From: Glandiceps talaboti
Lineage: Eukaryota; Hemichordata; Enteropneusta; Spengelidae
Length of the DNA stretch: 64,000 nucleotides
Assembly (NCBI RefSeq): GCF_964340395.1
Contig: NC_135556.1
Span: forward strand, 666,001-730,000
Reading direction: 5' to 3'
Positions within the stretch are counted from its first letter, which is position 1. Each line of letters starts with the position of its first letter. Position numbers and translations under genes: made by a program. Of this stretch, positions 31,862 through 44,400 are shown piece by piece. The notes under the pieces are model-generated. The model was not told the origin of the DNA. It searched no databases and was given only the letters and a program-made list of their open reading frames with translations.

Positions 31862-32320
31862 GTAAAGTTCTGATTTTTTTTCATTATAAAAATATTGCAA
31901 ATGGTCAAGATTCTCCCCATGCTGGTCAGTGCTGGTCAGCACCAACCTCTACTTGTAAACTATAACCTGAGTAATGAGCTAAATTATGTAAGTTATGATT
32001 GTATGACTGGGGTTTTTGGTCTCCCGAAGAAGGATTACTATGGGCTCCTCCTCTCTGTCCATCCATACATGTGACTATCTGTCTGTGTGTGTGTCCGTAA
32101 TATCTTATTTCATTCAAACCAGGCATAAAGATGACATGATCCTATAGGCCAGATGCACATCACTTTGTTTTAAGACATACACAAATTATCCCGGGTTCAC
32201 TGATGGTGCACTGCTCTGATTTTAAAATGTGATCATCTGATGTCACTTGCCAATGGTTCTCATCCAAACAACAGCCAACATTAGCTGACTTCCTTTGGAT
32301 ATATAAAGGTTTTTATACAG

Positions 32321-32420
32321 TTTTTAGCTCCCGTATGGGACGTAATGTCATGGTGATGTCTGTCTGTCTGTCTGCAGATATTTTGTTCCACTGATATCTC
32401 AAAAAGTACTGAAGCAAATG
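32321..32420 (+). repeat. Family F head fragment
   Basis: TTTTTAGCTCCCGTATGGGA followed by TGTCTGTCTGTCTG and a GATATCTCAAAAAGTACTGA body start. It shares the head layout of the other families. Confidence 0.65.
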
Positions 32421-34870
32421 TTCCGCAATATACTATGTGGCATTGTCAGGCTGTAACTTAGCGCTGATTAGTTTTTGTTGTGAGTGGCTTCCATAATTAA
32501 TGATAATTTGCATAATTAATGATTTCACATGTGGGGCTATATCAGTTTAAACGAACATACCTTCATTTGCATATGTTAATGAGAATTTCTTTCAAATAAA
32601 TGTTGTGAGGGTGCCAGATGGTTGACCGTTACAGCCAGAGTTTTCATGGTCAATTCCGCCTATGTAGAGTAACCATAGTACTTGGAATGTCTATGGATAT
32701 TCGTGTCTTTCAGGTAAGTTTATGTCATGAATTTTTTTGCAGTTCTGAGTGGTACTTTTTGTTTTATGGTCGTATTTTTCGATCTCAATGGTCACTCAGT
32801 ATAGCAGTATATTTTATGGTGCAAATACATGCGCCCTCGATTCGAGTAAAAAGTTTCACTTTCCTGGACAGTCTAGTAGTCAATCTGTTTTTGATCTCTT
32901 CTGAGGCCTTCAGAACCTAAGATGGCCAACCTTTGAGGGCATCACCGATCGATCAGTAAGACGACTATGTTGTTTAGGTGCATCAGAAATCCGAATTTAC
33001 CCAGGTCACAGTGGTTTATACAAACCACCTGGTTTCTCTTGTTTACTTATTAGAAAAGGTGACTGTAGTTAGTGGTCGATTTTCCTCGAATTAAAGCTAT
33101 TTTCTGTATTGACGTCGATGTTGGCATTGTTTTCCCATGCATTGCTTACACTGTGTTACGCAGCTGTACACATATGTTTGGGCAGGTTATGGCAGCCTAG
33201 ATGTCACATTTTTTCCCTGTCCTATGCATACTTTCAGATCGATTCTGTTGTCTTTGTTCTATTGTCATTGCATGTTGACAGCTTTATTTCATTTCTTTCT
33301 TGCTCTTTTCTTGGTTTTACAGCTTACAGAAAAATTTATAAATTTGACTTCACAATTCTGGTTCATGTTCTTGTAATCAACTGTTTGTTGGTTATTTTTG
33401 TACAGCTGTTACGGACTTTAGACTTTATTATATTTCGTTCCCGTTCTTGTTATAACAAATGACACATCAGCTGTAAGTTTGCTATATATTCTGTATATAG
33501 TAACTAGACTAAGTGTATTCGTCACATGTTCTGTTGCTCCATGATTCTGAGTGTCTTGTCAGTCTGCTTTGCTGAGGTCAATACTCAGAAAATTGTGACC
33601 TTTATTTATTGTTTTTATTAGACAGTTGGATTCTGTATGTCTTTTATTTTGACCAGAAATTTTACTTTTTTAAGTTGTTTGTTAAGCCATTCTTATTTCT
33701 TCTAAATGACACCGTGCTTGTAAAAATTTTCTTTGATACTGGAAAGGAAGCCAGCAAAAATTTGTTACAACTTACAAGACACATAGGAACCCAAACTACT
33801 TGGTTCAAATGTCCAACCACAGTCATCTTGGAGTCAGTAAATATTGAAGATTACAAGTTAAATTTCTCTATATTTGACTGTCAAATCTGTAATTGTGGGT
33901 TCATGCTTTGGTGCATGCTCTGGTGATCAGCTATAGCTATTGCAAAAGTGTGACCCATGTTCACTTTGGAGCTCTTTCATTTTTTTTTTCTTTCTGGTTA
34001 TACTCGAGAAGTAGTGACCATTCTTTCTTTAATACTTTGTTTATTCAGTTTCTTCTAAATCCAAGTACTTCATATTTGTGACTTGTTGGTCACCACTTGT
34101 ATATATTTCTCATGTATCATTTTGGTGATAAACAGTGAAACAACTTGGTGAACTTCATTTTATTGATGGCAGCCAGGTTTTCAGGTTTTTGTGTCCTGAT
34201 GATCTGTTGCTAAACTTTCAAAAGATAAAGCTTGCCCTATACTTTAAAGGAGTGCTAACTAGTGTTACTGGTAGTTGATACCAGTTTTAACATTGTCATA
34301 GTATTTTGAATTGCTTCCTCTTGAGGGTTAATGTTTTCCAAGTTTAGTTATAGTTTCTAAATTTATATTTTCTCTCTTACTTGCAGGACCCTGATCATAC
34401 AAAAATTATTATAATTGCTGTGATGTCCTGAGAACTCCATTCGTATACAAATTTGTTCTATTTTGTTCTCTTCTGTCATATTTTGCCATTATGCCAGTAT
34501 TGATGAAAAAAATCAAATGCAGTGAAAATCCTACAAGTGAACTAAATTCTGTTTGTATACATATCTCTTCTCAAAGTTTACACAGTGTAAACATCAAGAG
34601 AAGAGATATGTATATCAACTATTTGTTCTTACTGTTAAGGCAAACATGCTCAATTTGAAAATTTACAGCTTCAGGTTTACTTTACATGGTGAATTCCTCC
34701 ATAATAAATTCTGTGGCCACTAATAGGTGCCAAAATAGCTGACATAGCATTCCAAGAACTGGAAAGTTGCATTATTGAAATCTACACGAATAAAATATCA
34801 CATGTTTTAGGGATGATGTATTCTGTTTCATCATATTTTGTGGCACTCAAGTTGAACTAGATAATCTTGA
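32421..34870. other. PPEF intron sequence, T-rich, unassigned
   Basis: No gene is supported. Open frames near 32618, 33109 and 33609 are T-rich and hydrophobic, with no motif I recognise. An imperfect palindrome lies at 34559-34607 (TATACATATCTCTTCTC and its complement around GTTTACAC/GTGTAAAC). Confidence 0.5.
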
Positions 34871-34871
34871 G

Positions 34872-35152
34872 TGAAAAAATGCACCAAATGCATCCAACTT
34901 TTAAATTTCGTGGGAAAGCTCAGATACGGAAGTAACATATCTTGATCTTAAAATCCACAAAGGTGAACGACACCAACAACAAAAACTATTGGATATCAAA
35001 ACTGATGTTAAACAAATGGACGCATTCCAATATTTACACAGGCAATCATGCCACCAAGACTTATTTTTTAAAGGGGTCAGACGATCAGATATATGCGAAC
35101 ATGTAGTAATAAAAAAGAATTTCAAAATAGTGAAAAAAACTACACAGAAATG
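34872..35152 (+). pseudogene. Penelope-like RT C-terminal fragment
   Basis: The plus strand reads HPTFKF, then after a shift SDTEVTYLDLKIHKGER, KLLDIKTDVKQ, FQYLHRQSCHQ and FFKGVRRSDI. The order 'HP-x-KF, FLDL-x-h-x-KG, L-x-K, YLH-x-S-x-H, FKG' is the usual thumb/C-terminal region of Penelope-like reverse transcriptases. No endonuclease follows before the TGA at about 35150. Confidence 0.65.
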
Positions 35153-35303
35153 ATCTCAAGTTGTGAAATTGCAATGCTGATAGTAATTTTCCAATATTGT
35201 TTATTGTAATCGGTTTGACCACTTGTTTCTGGGCAACCATGCTTTATGGTAATCTGTTTGACCCTGGTTTCTGTGGCAACCATGCTTTTAAGTAATAATA
35301 ACC

Positions 35304-35418
35304 TTTTAGCACATCTGAACTGAGGTTCAGTAGTGCCAGGGACGTATAATCTGTTTATACGTCCCTGGTAGTGCTATAGGGATCGCCCGGCGTCTGTCTG
35401 TCTGTCTGGCTGTGTGTG

Positions 35419-35455
<37 letters not shown>

Positions 35456-36461
35456 AATTTAAAGTCAAAAACTGCTGAACCGATTGCCATGATATTTGGA
35501 GGGCTCATTACCTCGGGTATCTAGTTGGGAAATCAAAATGATCTTACCACTGGTTTGTGATTTGGGTCAAAAAACTTAAACTCAAAAACTACTGGGCAGA
35601 TTGGGCTGAAATCTGGGTGAAACATTCTTCAGGGTGTTTTTACTAAGAATTGTTCATGATATGATGGTCCCATAAGTGATATGCAAATTAGGGCTAAAAA
35701 TGTGTCTTTTTGGTCAAAAATCTATAATTCCAAAACCACTGAGCAGATTGGGCTGAAATTTAATGGGAATGCATCTAGGGATGTATGGACGAAGAAATAT
35801 CAAGCATACAATGATTCCATGAGTGATATACAAATTAGGTGTAAAAATGTTCATTTTTGATCAAAAAATATCTCAAAAAGTACTTGGTCAGTGAGTCTGA
35901 AACTTGGTGAGATGTTTGTGAAAGTGTTATTCTGCAGATTTTCTTCAAAACATTTTGACAAATTGGCCCTAGCAACCATGACCATGCCCTTAGCAACAAC
36001 AAAATGCCAGTATACTTTGCGAAAATAACATCATTTGGTAGGTGAGTCAACATTAAAAAATGTATGTAATTATCCCTAGCAACCATGGCCATGCCCATAG
36101 CAACAGCCAAACAATTATATCACAAAGATAACAGATTCTTTAGACTACTAAATAAACATTCGAAAAGTAAACAAATGTGCCTAGCAACTAGACTATGCCC
36201 ATAGCAACAACCAGTATATTGCAAAGATAGCAGGGCTGGTTCGGCAACTGGATAATCATTCAGTAAATGAACACCTACACTTAGTATTGATCAGCAGGTG
36301 GATAAACATTTTAAAAAACTATACAGTTGTGCTACAACACTATTGGTGCTATTTTTGAGTTTAAGTCGTCCACACACACACTCACAGACAAACAGATGGA
36401 CAGACACCACACCACGCCTATAGCACTACTGAATCTATCAATTCAGTTGTGCTAAAACGAG
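35304..36461 (+). repeat. Family B element with both inverted ends
   Basis: The left end is TTTTAGCACATCTGAACTGA, GGTTCAGTAGTGC, then TCTG and GT repeats. The right end is the complement (CACACACACTCACAGACA, CTATAGCACTACTGAATC, AATTCAGTTGTGCTAAAA). So in this copy the hairpin plus microsatellite head occurs at both ends, inverted. The body has the usual blocks and family B units. A 33-bp hairpin is inserted in the left end at 35336. Confidence 0.8.
35331..35373. repeat. 33-bp hairpin insertion with TAGTG direct repeats
   Basis: CCAGGGACGTATAA and its exact complement TTATACGTCCCTGG surround TCTGT (35336-35368). TAGTG flanks both sides. Family B copies at 12655 and 37341 read GTTCAGTAGTGCTATAGG without it. 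Confidence 0.85.
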
Positions 36462-36590
36462 AGCAGGTACATGTATTTGCCAAGGGTTCACCTTATCCAT
36501 CTCCTTCAGCACATGACATAAAAATTAATCAAACAGCAAAGCTAATTTGACTGATAGGTCACCAGTCAATGACATTTCTTTTCACATCAG

Positions 36591-36776
36591 GTGTTAGACA
36601 TACTCTGGAGTGACCCAAAGAACCAAGAAGGCTGCAGACCAAACACATTTCGTGGTGGTGGGAGTTATTTTGGGCCTGATGTCACTAAGAAAGTACTATC
36701 AAAACACAATCTTGACCTCCTTATACGATCTCATGAATGTAAACACGAAGGTTATGAGTATACTCATGATGGTCTT
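36591..36776 (+). CDS. PPEF: PPEF phosphatase exon: catalytic core with RSHE motif
   Basis: Sixty-two codons, phase 0 at both ends, acceptor TTTTCACATCAG and donor GTAAGT. It reads [20 protein letters not shown], then [31 protein letters not shown] and [12 protein letters not shown], the RGGG...FG block and the metal-ligand His of RSHE are hallmarks of PP1/PP2A-like phosphatases. The precise wording (ILWSDP, NTxRGGGxYFGPDVT, LIRSHECK-x-EGYE) matches PPEF1/2. All expected residues of this block are present. Confidence 0.95.
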
Positions 36777-36833
36777 GTAAGTATATATTTGCATATCTTT
36801 TGTTTAAAATAGATAATTAAACCTTAAGGTGCT

Positions 36834-37340
36834 GTAGACTTTTCATGCAAAAGACCCCCTAGGCCAAGGACTTTTTCAACTACAGAGTTGAATTTACATT
36901 GATCAACTTTAACTTGAAGGGTGTAATAAAACATAGAATCAGTCCTATTTTTTCCTTATCCACACATTACATATATATTGTAAAATGAATAAGCTACTCA
37001 GATATGGGGTGAAGATGTGAAAATTGGACTTAAAAAGGCCATTTTTGTATAAAAGATGGTATTTATTTTTTTAAATGTATGTTATGTAATCATCTAGGCA
37101 GCACTAATTGTAACAGAAAATCATTCATGGATTATTTTTCCATTTCAAAGAGGTTATAATAAACATTGGTGCTTCCATTAAGGTAAATGGCAATACATTT
37201 GCATAATGTAAACAAATAAAAAATAGTAGCTGGGAATTTGATCTTTCACATGTCATTTCCTCAAAGTGTCACACTGTGGCTCCTGAAACCATCTCTTTAT
37301 TTTTCAGACAATCCTCTGCATGTTTGAAAAAAAAAATCCA
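36834..37340. other. PPEF intron, unassigned
   Basis: AT-rich sequence with no recognised element. Confidence 0.5.
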
Positions 37341-38820
37341 TTTTTAACACAACTGAACTGATAAGGTTCAGTAGTGCTATAGGCTTGGCAAAGTGTCTGT
37401 GTGTCTGTGTGTGTGTGTGTGTGTGTGTAAACAACTTAAAGTCAAAAACCACCATGATATTGCCATGATATTTGGTGGGTGTATTACCTTGGTTGTTTAG
37501 TTGGGAAATTGTTCAAATCAAAATGATCTTACCACCGATGTGTGATTTGGGTCAAAAAATGTTATTTTTGGTCAAAAAACTAAAAAAATACTGGGCAGAT
37601 CAGTCTGAAATTTGGTGGGAACACTTTTAGGGGTGTTTACATTAAGAATTGTTCATTACATGATTCCTTCAGTGATATGCAAATTAGGGCTAAAAATGTG
37701 TCTTTTTGGTAAAAAAATATTTAATTCCAAAACCACTGAGCAAATTGGGCTGAAATTAAATGGAGATGCATCTGGGGATGTATAGATGAAGAAATTGTTA
37801 TTCTGCACATTTTCTTCAAACATTTTGACAAAATTGGCCCTAGCGACCATGACCACACCTTAGCAACAACCAAATGGCAGTATATTTTGGTCAAATAACA
37901 ACATCTGGTAGGCAAAAGAGTAAACATTCAAAAAATGTATGCAAATACCCTAGCAACCATGACCACGCCCATAGCAACAGCCAGACGGTCGTATATTTCA
38001 CAAAGATAACGGATTGATAGACAATTGAATAAACGTTCAAAAAATGTATGTAAATTGCCTAGCAACAAGACCACACCCATAGCAACAGCCAAATAATCAC
38101 ACATATTGCAAAGATGACAACAAGAATAGAAAGACAAATGAATAAACATTCAAAAAATGTATGCAAATGTGCCTAGCAACAAGACCACGCCCATAGCAAC
38201 AGCCAAATTATCACTTTTATTGCAAAGATAACAACAGGGATTAATAGACAATTGATTAAACATTCAAAAAATGTATGTAAATTTGCCTAGCAACAAGACC
38301 ACGCCCATAACAACAGCCAAATAATCCCATATATTTCAAAGATAGCAACAGGAATAGAAAGACAAACGAATAAACATTCAAAAAATGTATGTAAATTGCC
38401 AAGCAACAAGACCACGCCCATAGCAACAGCCAGATGATCACATATATTGCAAAGATAACAACGGGGATTAATAGACAATTTAATAAACATTCAAAAAATG
38501 TATGTAAATATACGTAGCAACAAGACCACGCCCATGGCAACAGCCAAATGATCACGTATATTGCAAAGATAATATCAGGAATTCATACACAAGTGAACAA
38601 AAACATACAAAAATGTATGTAAATATATCTAACAACATGACCACGCCCATAGCAACAGCCAAATGATAGCATATATCGTAAAGATAGCAACATGGTTGGA
38701 TAGGCAACTAGATAGTCATTCACCAATTGAACACTTATTGTTAGCATGGACTACCATATGGATAAACATTTTTAAAAACTGTACAGTTGTGCTACAACGC
38801 CATTGGCAGTATTTTTTAAT
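37341..38820 (+). repeat. Family B element, longest copy
   Basis: The head at 37341 is TTTTTAACACAACTGAACTG, followed by a GT run. Eight or so tandem units follow; ATGTATG landmarks at 38041, 38154, 38267 and 38382 give periods of 113-115 bp. Each unit contains GACCACGCCCATAGCAACAG. The tail is TACAGTTGTGCTACAACGCC at 38779-38800. Its end lies about 30 bp before the next PPEF exon. Confidence 0.85.
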
Positions 38821-38848
38821 GATGGTTTTATATTTGTTTACATTTCAG

Positions 38849-38991
38849 GTTTTGACAGTGTTCTCAGCATCAAATTACTATGAACAAGGTAGCAATAAAG
38901 GGGCTTACATTAAAATGGATACGGATTTGACTCCACGATTTGTGCAGTATAGTTCTACTAAAACTACAAGAAAATTGACAGCAAAACAGAG
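38849..38991 (+). CDS. PPEF: PPEF phosphatase exon: end of catalytic domain
   Basis: Acceptor TTTACATTTCAG, donor GTATAG; 143 bp, starting in phase 0 and ending after two bases of a codon. It encodes [20 protein letters not shown] and then [16 protein letters not shown]. The VFSASNYY...GAYI block closes the phosphatase fold (SAPNYC in PP1), and TPRFVQY is the PPEF-type C-terminal extension. The acceptor's pyrimidine tract lies almost against the family B tail, so the intron 3' end has little unique sequence left. Confidence 0.95.
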
Positions 38992-39500
38992 GTATAGTTA
39001 AAACTTAAACAGTGTAATCATGACTCCTTCATCTTCACAACCTAAGGCAATTTCTAAATCTTGTTCCAAACCAAGGTTGCAAGTATGTCATTTAAAAAGG
39101 AGAAGGCCACCCAAAGATACAATTGTTCAACTAAGTGTCTTTAATCAATATGTATGTAATTTTTTTCACATAAAATCAAATGTATTAAAGTTTTAGAACT
39201 TGAAGTTGGGTTAGATAAGTATGTTGAGCTGAATTCAAATCTGTCATTTCACTGCAAAGGATCTTGGGGAAATTGTTAACCATTTATTAGTACCCATAAT
39301 AGAAAGCACTCCACATATTACATGACTGAAATCAGGTGTGGAATGAAAAACAGCAAATATATAAAATTTACTGGAAAGTTTGACATTATGATAATTGAAA
39401 TGCAGTAAGTGGTACAAATCAATAGTCAAATACTTTCTCAATCAATACAAGTGAACTTGTTCTTTCAGTGAATTTCTCCTTTGAAGGCCAACTTGGTGAC

Positions 39501-40940
39501 TTTTTAGCCCCCAACAAAGGGGCTATTATATTGGGTTCTGTCTGTCCACCTTTCCATCCATCCCTGCTTTCACCCTTATATCTCTGGCATGCACCAACTG
39601 ATTCAATCAAATCTGATACAAAGGTAACATGCTATTTTAGGCATATACACATCAGTTGGTTTTATGACTGAATCAAATATGGCCACATGGTGGCCATATT
39701 TGTTGTTTGTATGTTTTCCCTCATATCTCTGGCTTGCACCAACCGGTTTCAACCAAACCTTGCACAAAGGTATTATGTTATGTGAGGCATATGTACATTA
39801 CTTTTTTGTGACTGGATCAAATAAAGCTGAATGACGGCCATATTTGTGTTAAATTTCACAATGTATAACTTTGTTTGTGTAATACGTAGTGACTCCATTC
39901 AAGTGCCTACACCCATAATATCAAATATGAGCTTTCTTTCAAGACTTTGACATCTGACCTTTTGGTTTTCTATATAGCTTTTTGAATCAAGAATTTGAAG
40001 TGATATTGTTTTTATCATCACTTGGGTTTGAACATGTGAGCCATATTCAAATTACTTAATTCATGACTTTGACCTTCATAGCGAAATGGCGACCACAAGC
40101 ACATTTTGCCTGTTATCTCCAAGTGTTTGATACCTATGAACACCATTCAAGTCTCTACCCTTACATTATCAATGATCAGCATTCTAATGACACCATGACC
40201 TTTGACCTTGACAAACATTTTCAAGGTGAAGAAAGAGAAAGGGTTGCATTCTTGCTAATTATACTGAAAACCAAACACTACACTTTTGAAAACCCAACCT
40301 TACACTTGTTTTGCATCCCTGGAAAGACCAACAAAGCATTTCCATGTTAAAATTGCCAAAACGCTAATCATCTTACCAAATACAACACACAAGTTGGAGT
40401 CTGTGTCCTCGACTTGAGGCTTGTAAGTTACTTACTCTTTTAGCTGAGCGGAGCTTAAAGGTTATTTGATCTTACGTCGTTGTCCATCCATCAACTTTTC
40501 TACTTTCATCTCCTCCACTAAAACTGCAAGGTCAATTGACCTGAAATTTGGTTCACCCTCATATCTCTAGCATGCACAGCTGACATATTAAAAGGTAACA
40601 TACAATGTGAGACATGCACAGTACTTTGTTTTCCAAATCAAATATGGCCAAATGGTAGCCATATTTGTTTTTGTGTGTTTAATTGACCTCATAATATCTC
40701 TGAAATATATCAACTGATTTCAACTAAACCTGGCATAAAGGTAACATACTATTTGAGACATATGCACCCTACTTTCTTTTGTGACCCAATCAAATATGTC
40801 CACATTGTGGCTATATTTGTTGTTAAATTTCACAATGTGCATCATAACTTTGGATGTATAATACGTAATGACTCCATTCAAGTGCCTACACCCGTATTAT
40901 CAAATATCAGCTTGCTTTTAAGACCTTTGACCTGGAAAGC
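39501..40940 (+). repeat. Family E repeat with nested family C-type head
   Basis: The head is TTTTTAGCCCCCAACAAAGG then GGCTATTATATTGGGTTC and TCTGTCC. Diverged tandem units of roughly 150-200 bp follow with landmarks ATATCTCTGGCATGCACCAA and GAATCAAATATGGCCACATG. At 40436 a second head (TTTTAGCTGAGCGGAGCTTA) starts and the same kind of units continue to about 40940. Confidence 0.7.
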
Positions 40941-41055
40941 CCTTTTCAAGGATTCGCCCAACTTTGTGTCAATGAAAAACTGAAAGACATACGGGTAAAA
41001 ATTTCAAAATCTACAAATAAAATTTGCTGTGTGCTTTTTTGTGTGTGTTCCTCAG

Positions 41056-41162
41056 TTTGAGTATTGTGGAGGAGTCTGCATTGAGAGACCTGAGGTATAA
41101 GGTAATTGCTAACAAGTCTACACTCATGCAAGAATTCAAAAAGTTGGACCAGAAGAACACAG
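41056..41162 (+). CDS. PPEF: PPEF phosphatase exon: linker and start of first EF-hand
   Basis: Acceptor GTTCCTCAG, donor GTATGG; 107 bp. The first base completes the split Ser codon from 38991 and the last base starts a Gly codon. It reads LSIVEESALRDLRYKVIANK, then STLMQEFKKLDQKNT. This helix and the DQKNTG start of a calcium-binding loop correspond to the first of the C-terminal EF-hands. Loop position 3 is Lys rather than an acidic or polar ligand, so calcium binding at this hand is doubtful. Confidence 0.9.
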
Positions 41163-41454
41163 GTATGGTTGTTCTCTTGTTCTCGTTTAATCTTTATTAT
41201 CAAAATTTCAGTTATCATATATATGAAGTACAATTTGAACACATATTGAATACTGTAATATGATGTTATGCGATGTGATACCATATGCACAGCAGACAGC
41301 AAACTTATAACTGATTAATCAATCAAGCGAGTGAGCGCAAGTGAGTGAGTGATCGATCAATTGATTGATTGATTAATTTGTGTAGTGAACTAATACTTAT
41401 TATTTGTGTGATCAATTAACTGATTCATTTTTGTGGTGATTGTTTAGGAGAATA

Positions 41455-44400
41455 CTACAAGAGTAATACGGTACTAATAAATACTATAAGAGTAATACAG
41501 TACTAATGAATACTACAAGAGTAATACGGTACTAATGAATTCTACAAGAGTAATACAGTACTAATGAATACATCAAGAGTAATACAGTACTAATGAATAC
41601 TACAAGAGTAATACAGTACTAATGAATACTATAAGAGTAATACAGTACTAATGAATACTATAAGAGTAATACAGTACTAATGAATTCTACAAGAGTAATA
41701 CAGTACTAATGAATACTACAAGAGTAATACAGTACTAATGAATACTATAAGAGTAATACAGTACTAATGAATATAATAAGAGTAATTCGGTACTAATGAA
41801 TACTATAAGAGTTATACAGTACTAATGAATACTATAAGAGATATACAGTACTAATGAATACTATAAGAGTTATACAGTACTAATGAATACTACAAGAGTA
41901 ATACAATACTAATGAATACTTCAAGAGTAATACAGTACTAATGAATACTACAAGAGTAATACAGTACTAATGAATACTATAAGAGTAATACAGTACTAAT
42001 GAATACTACAAGAGTAATACAGTACTAATGAATACTACAAGAGTAATACAGTACTAATGAATACTACAAGAGTAATACAGTACTAATGAATACTATAAGA
42101 GTAATACAGTACTAATGAATTCTACAAGAGTAATACAGTACTAATGAATACTACAAGAGTAATACAGTACTAATGAATACTATAAGAGTAATACAGTACC
42201 AATGAATATAATAAGAGTAATTCGGTACTAATGAATACTATAAGAGTTATACAGTACTAATGAATACTATAAGAGATATACAGTACTAATGAATACTATA
42301 AGAGTAATACAGTACTAATGAATACTACAAGAGTAATACAATACTAATGAATACTTCAAGAGTAATACAGTACTAATGAATACTATAAGAGTTATACAGT
42401 ACTAATGAATACTACAAGAGTAATACAATACTAATGAATACTTCAAGAGTAATACAGTACTAATGAATACTACAAGAGTAATACAGTACTAATGAATACT
42501 ACAAGAGTAATACAGTACTAATGAATACTACAAGAGTAATACAGTACTAATGAATACTACAAGAGTAATACAGTACTAATGAATACTACAAGAGTAATAC
42601 AGTACTAATGAATACTACAAGAGTAATACAGTACTAATGAATACTTCAAGAGTAATACAGTACTAATGAATACTACAAGAGTAATACAGTACTAATGAAT
42701 ACTATAAGAGTAATACAGTACTAATGAATACTACAAGAGTAATACAGTACTAATGAATTCTACAAGAGTAATACAGTACAAATGAATACTACAAGAGTAA
42801 TACAGTACTAATGAATACTATAAGAGTAATACAGTACTAATGAATATAATAAGAGTAATTCGGTACTAATGAATACTATAAGAGATATACAGTACTAATG
42901 AATACTATAAGAGTTATACAGTACTAATGAATAATATAAGAGTAATAGAGTACTAATGAATATAATAAGAGTAATACAGTACTAATGAATACTATAAGAG
43001 ATATACAGTACTAATGAATACTATAAGAGTTATACAGTACTAATGAATAATATAAGAGTAATACAGTACTAATGAATACTATAAGAGTAATACAGTACTA
43101 ATGAATACTATAAGAGTTATACAGTAGTAATGAATACTATAAGTAATACGGTACTAATGAATACTACAAGAGTAATACAGTACAAATAAATACTATAAGA
43201 GTTATACAGTACTAATGTATACTGTAAGAGTAATACAGTACTAATGAATACTATAAGAGTAATACAGTACTAATGTATACTGTAAGAGTAATACAATACT
43301 AATGAATACTGTAAGAGTAATACAGTACTAATGAATACTATAAGAGTAATACAGTACTAATGTATACTGTAAGAGTAATACAATACTAATGAATACTTCA
43401 AGAGTAATTCGGTACTAATGTATACTGTAAGAGTAATACAGTACTAATGAATACTACAAGAGTAATACAGTACTAATGAATACAACAAGAGTAATACAGT
43501 ACTAATGAATACTACAAGAGTAATACAGTACTAATGTATACTGTAAGAGTAATACAGTACTAATGAATACTACAAGAGTAATACAGTACTAATGAATACT
43601 ACAAGAGTAATACAGTACTAATGTATACTGTAAGAGTAATACTGTACTAATGAATACTACAAGAGTAATACAGTACTAATGAATACTACAAGAGTAATAC
43701 AGTACTAATGAATACTATAAGAGTAATACAGTACTAATGAATACTACAAGATTAATACAGTACTAATGAATACTATAAGAGTAATACAGTACTAATGAAT
43801 ACTACAAGAGTAATACAGTACTAATGAATTCTACAAGAGTAATGCAGTACTAATGAATACTACAAGTACTACAAGAGTAATACAGTACTAATGAATACTA
43901 TAAGAGTAATACAGTACTAATGAATATAATAAGAGTAATTCGGTACTAATGAATACTATAAGAGATATACAGTACTAATGAATACTATAAGAGTTATACA
44001 GTACTAATGAATAATATAAGAGTAATACAGTACTAATGAATATAATAAGAGTAATACAGTACTAATGAATACTATAAGAGTTATACAGTAGTAATGAATA
44101 CTATAAGTAATACGGTACTAATGAATACTACAAGAGTAATACAGTACAAATAAATACTATAAGAGTTATACAGTACTAATGTATACTGTAAGAGTAATAC
44201 AGTACTAATTAATACTATAAGAGTAATACAGTACTAATGTATACTGTAAGAGTAATACAATACTAATGAATACTTCAAGAGTAATTCGGTACTAATGTAT
44301 ACTGTAAGAGTAATACAGTACTAATGTATACTGTAAGAGTAATACTGTACTAATGAATACTGTAAGAGTAATACAATACTAATGAATACTATAAGAGTAA

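Noticed and set aside
33109-33926. Hydrophobic frames that might suggest a membrane protein
   Set aside because: T-rich DNA gives Phe/Leu-rich frames by chance; two frames overlap and no family motif appears.
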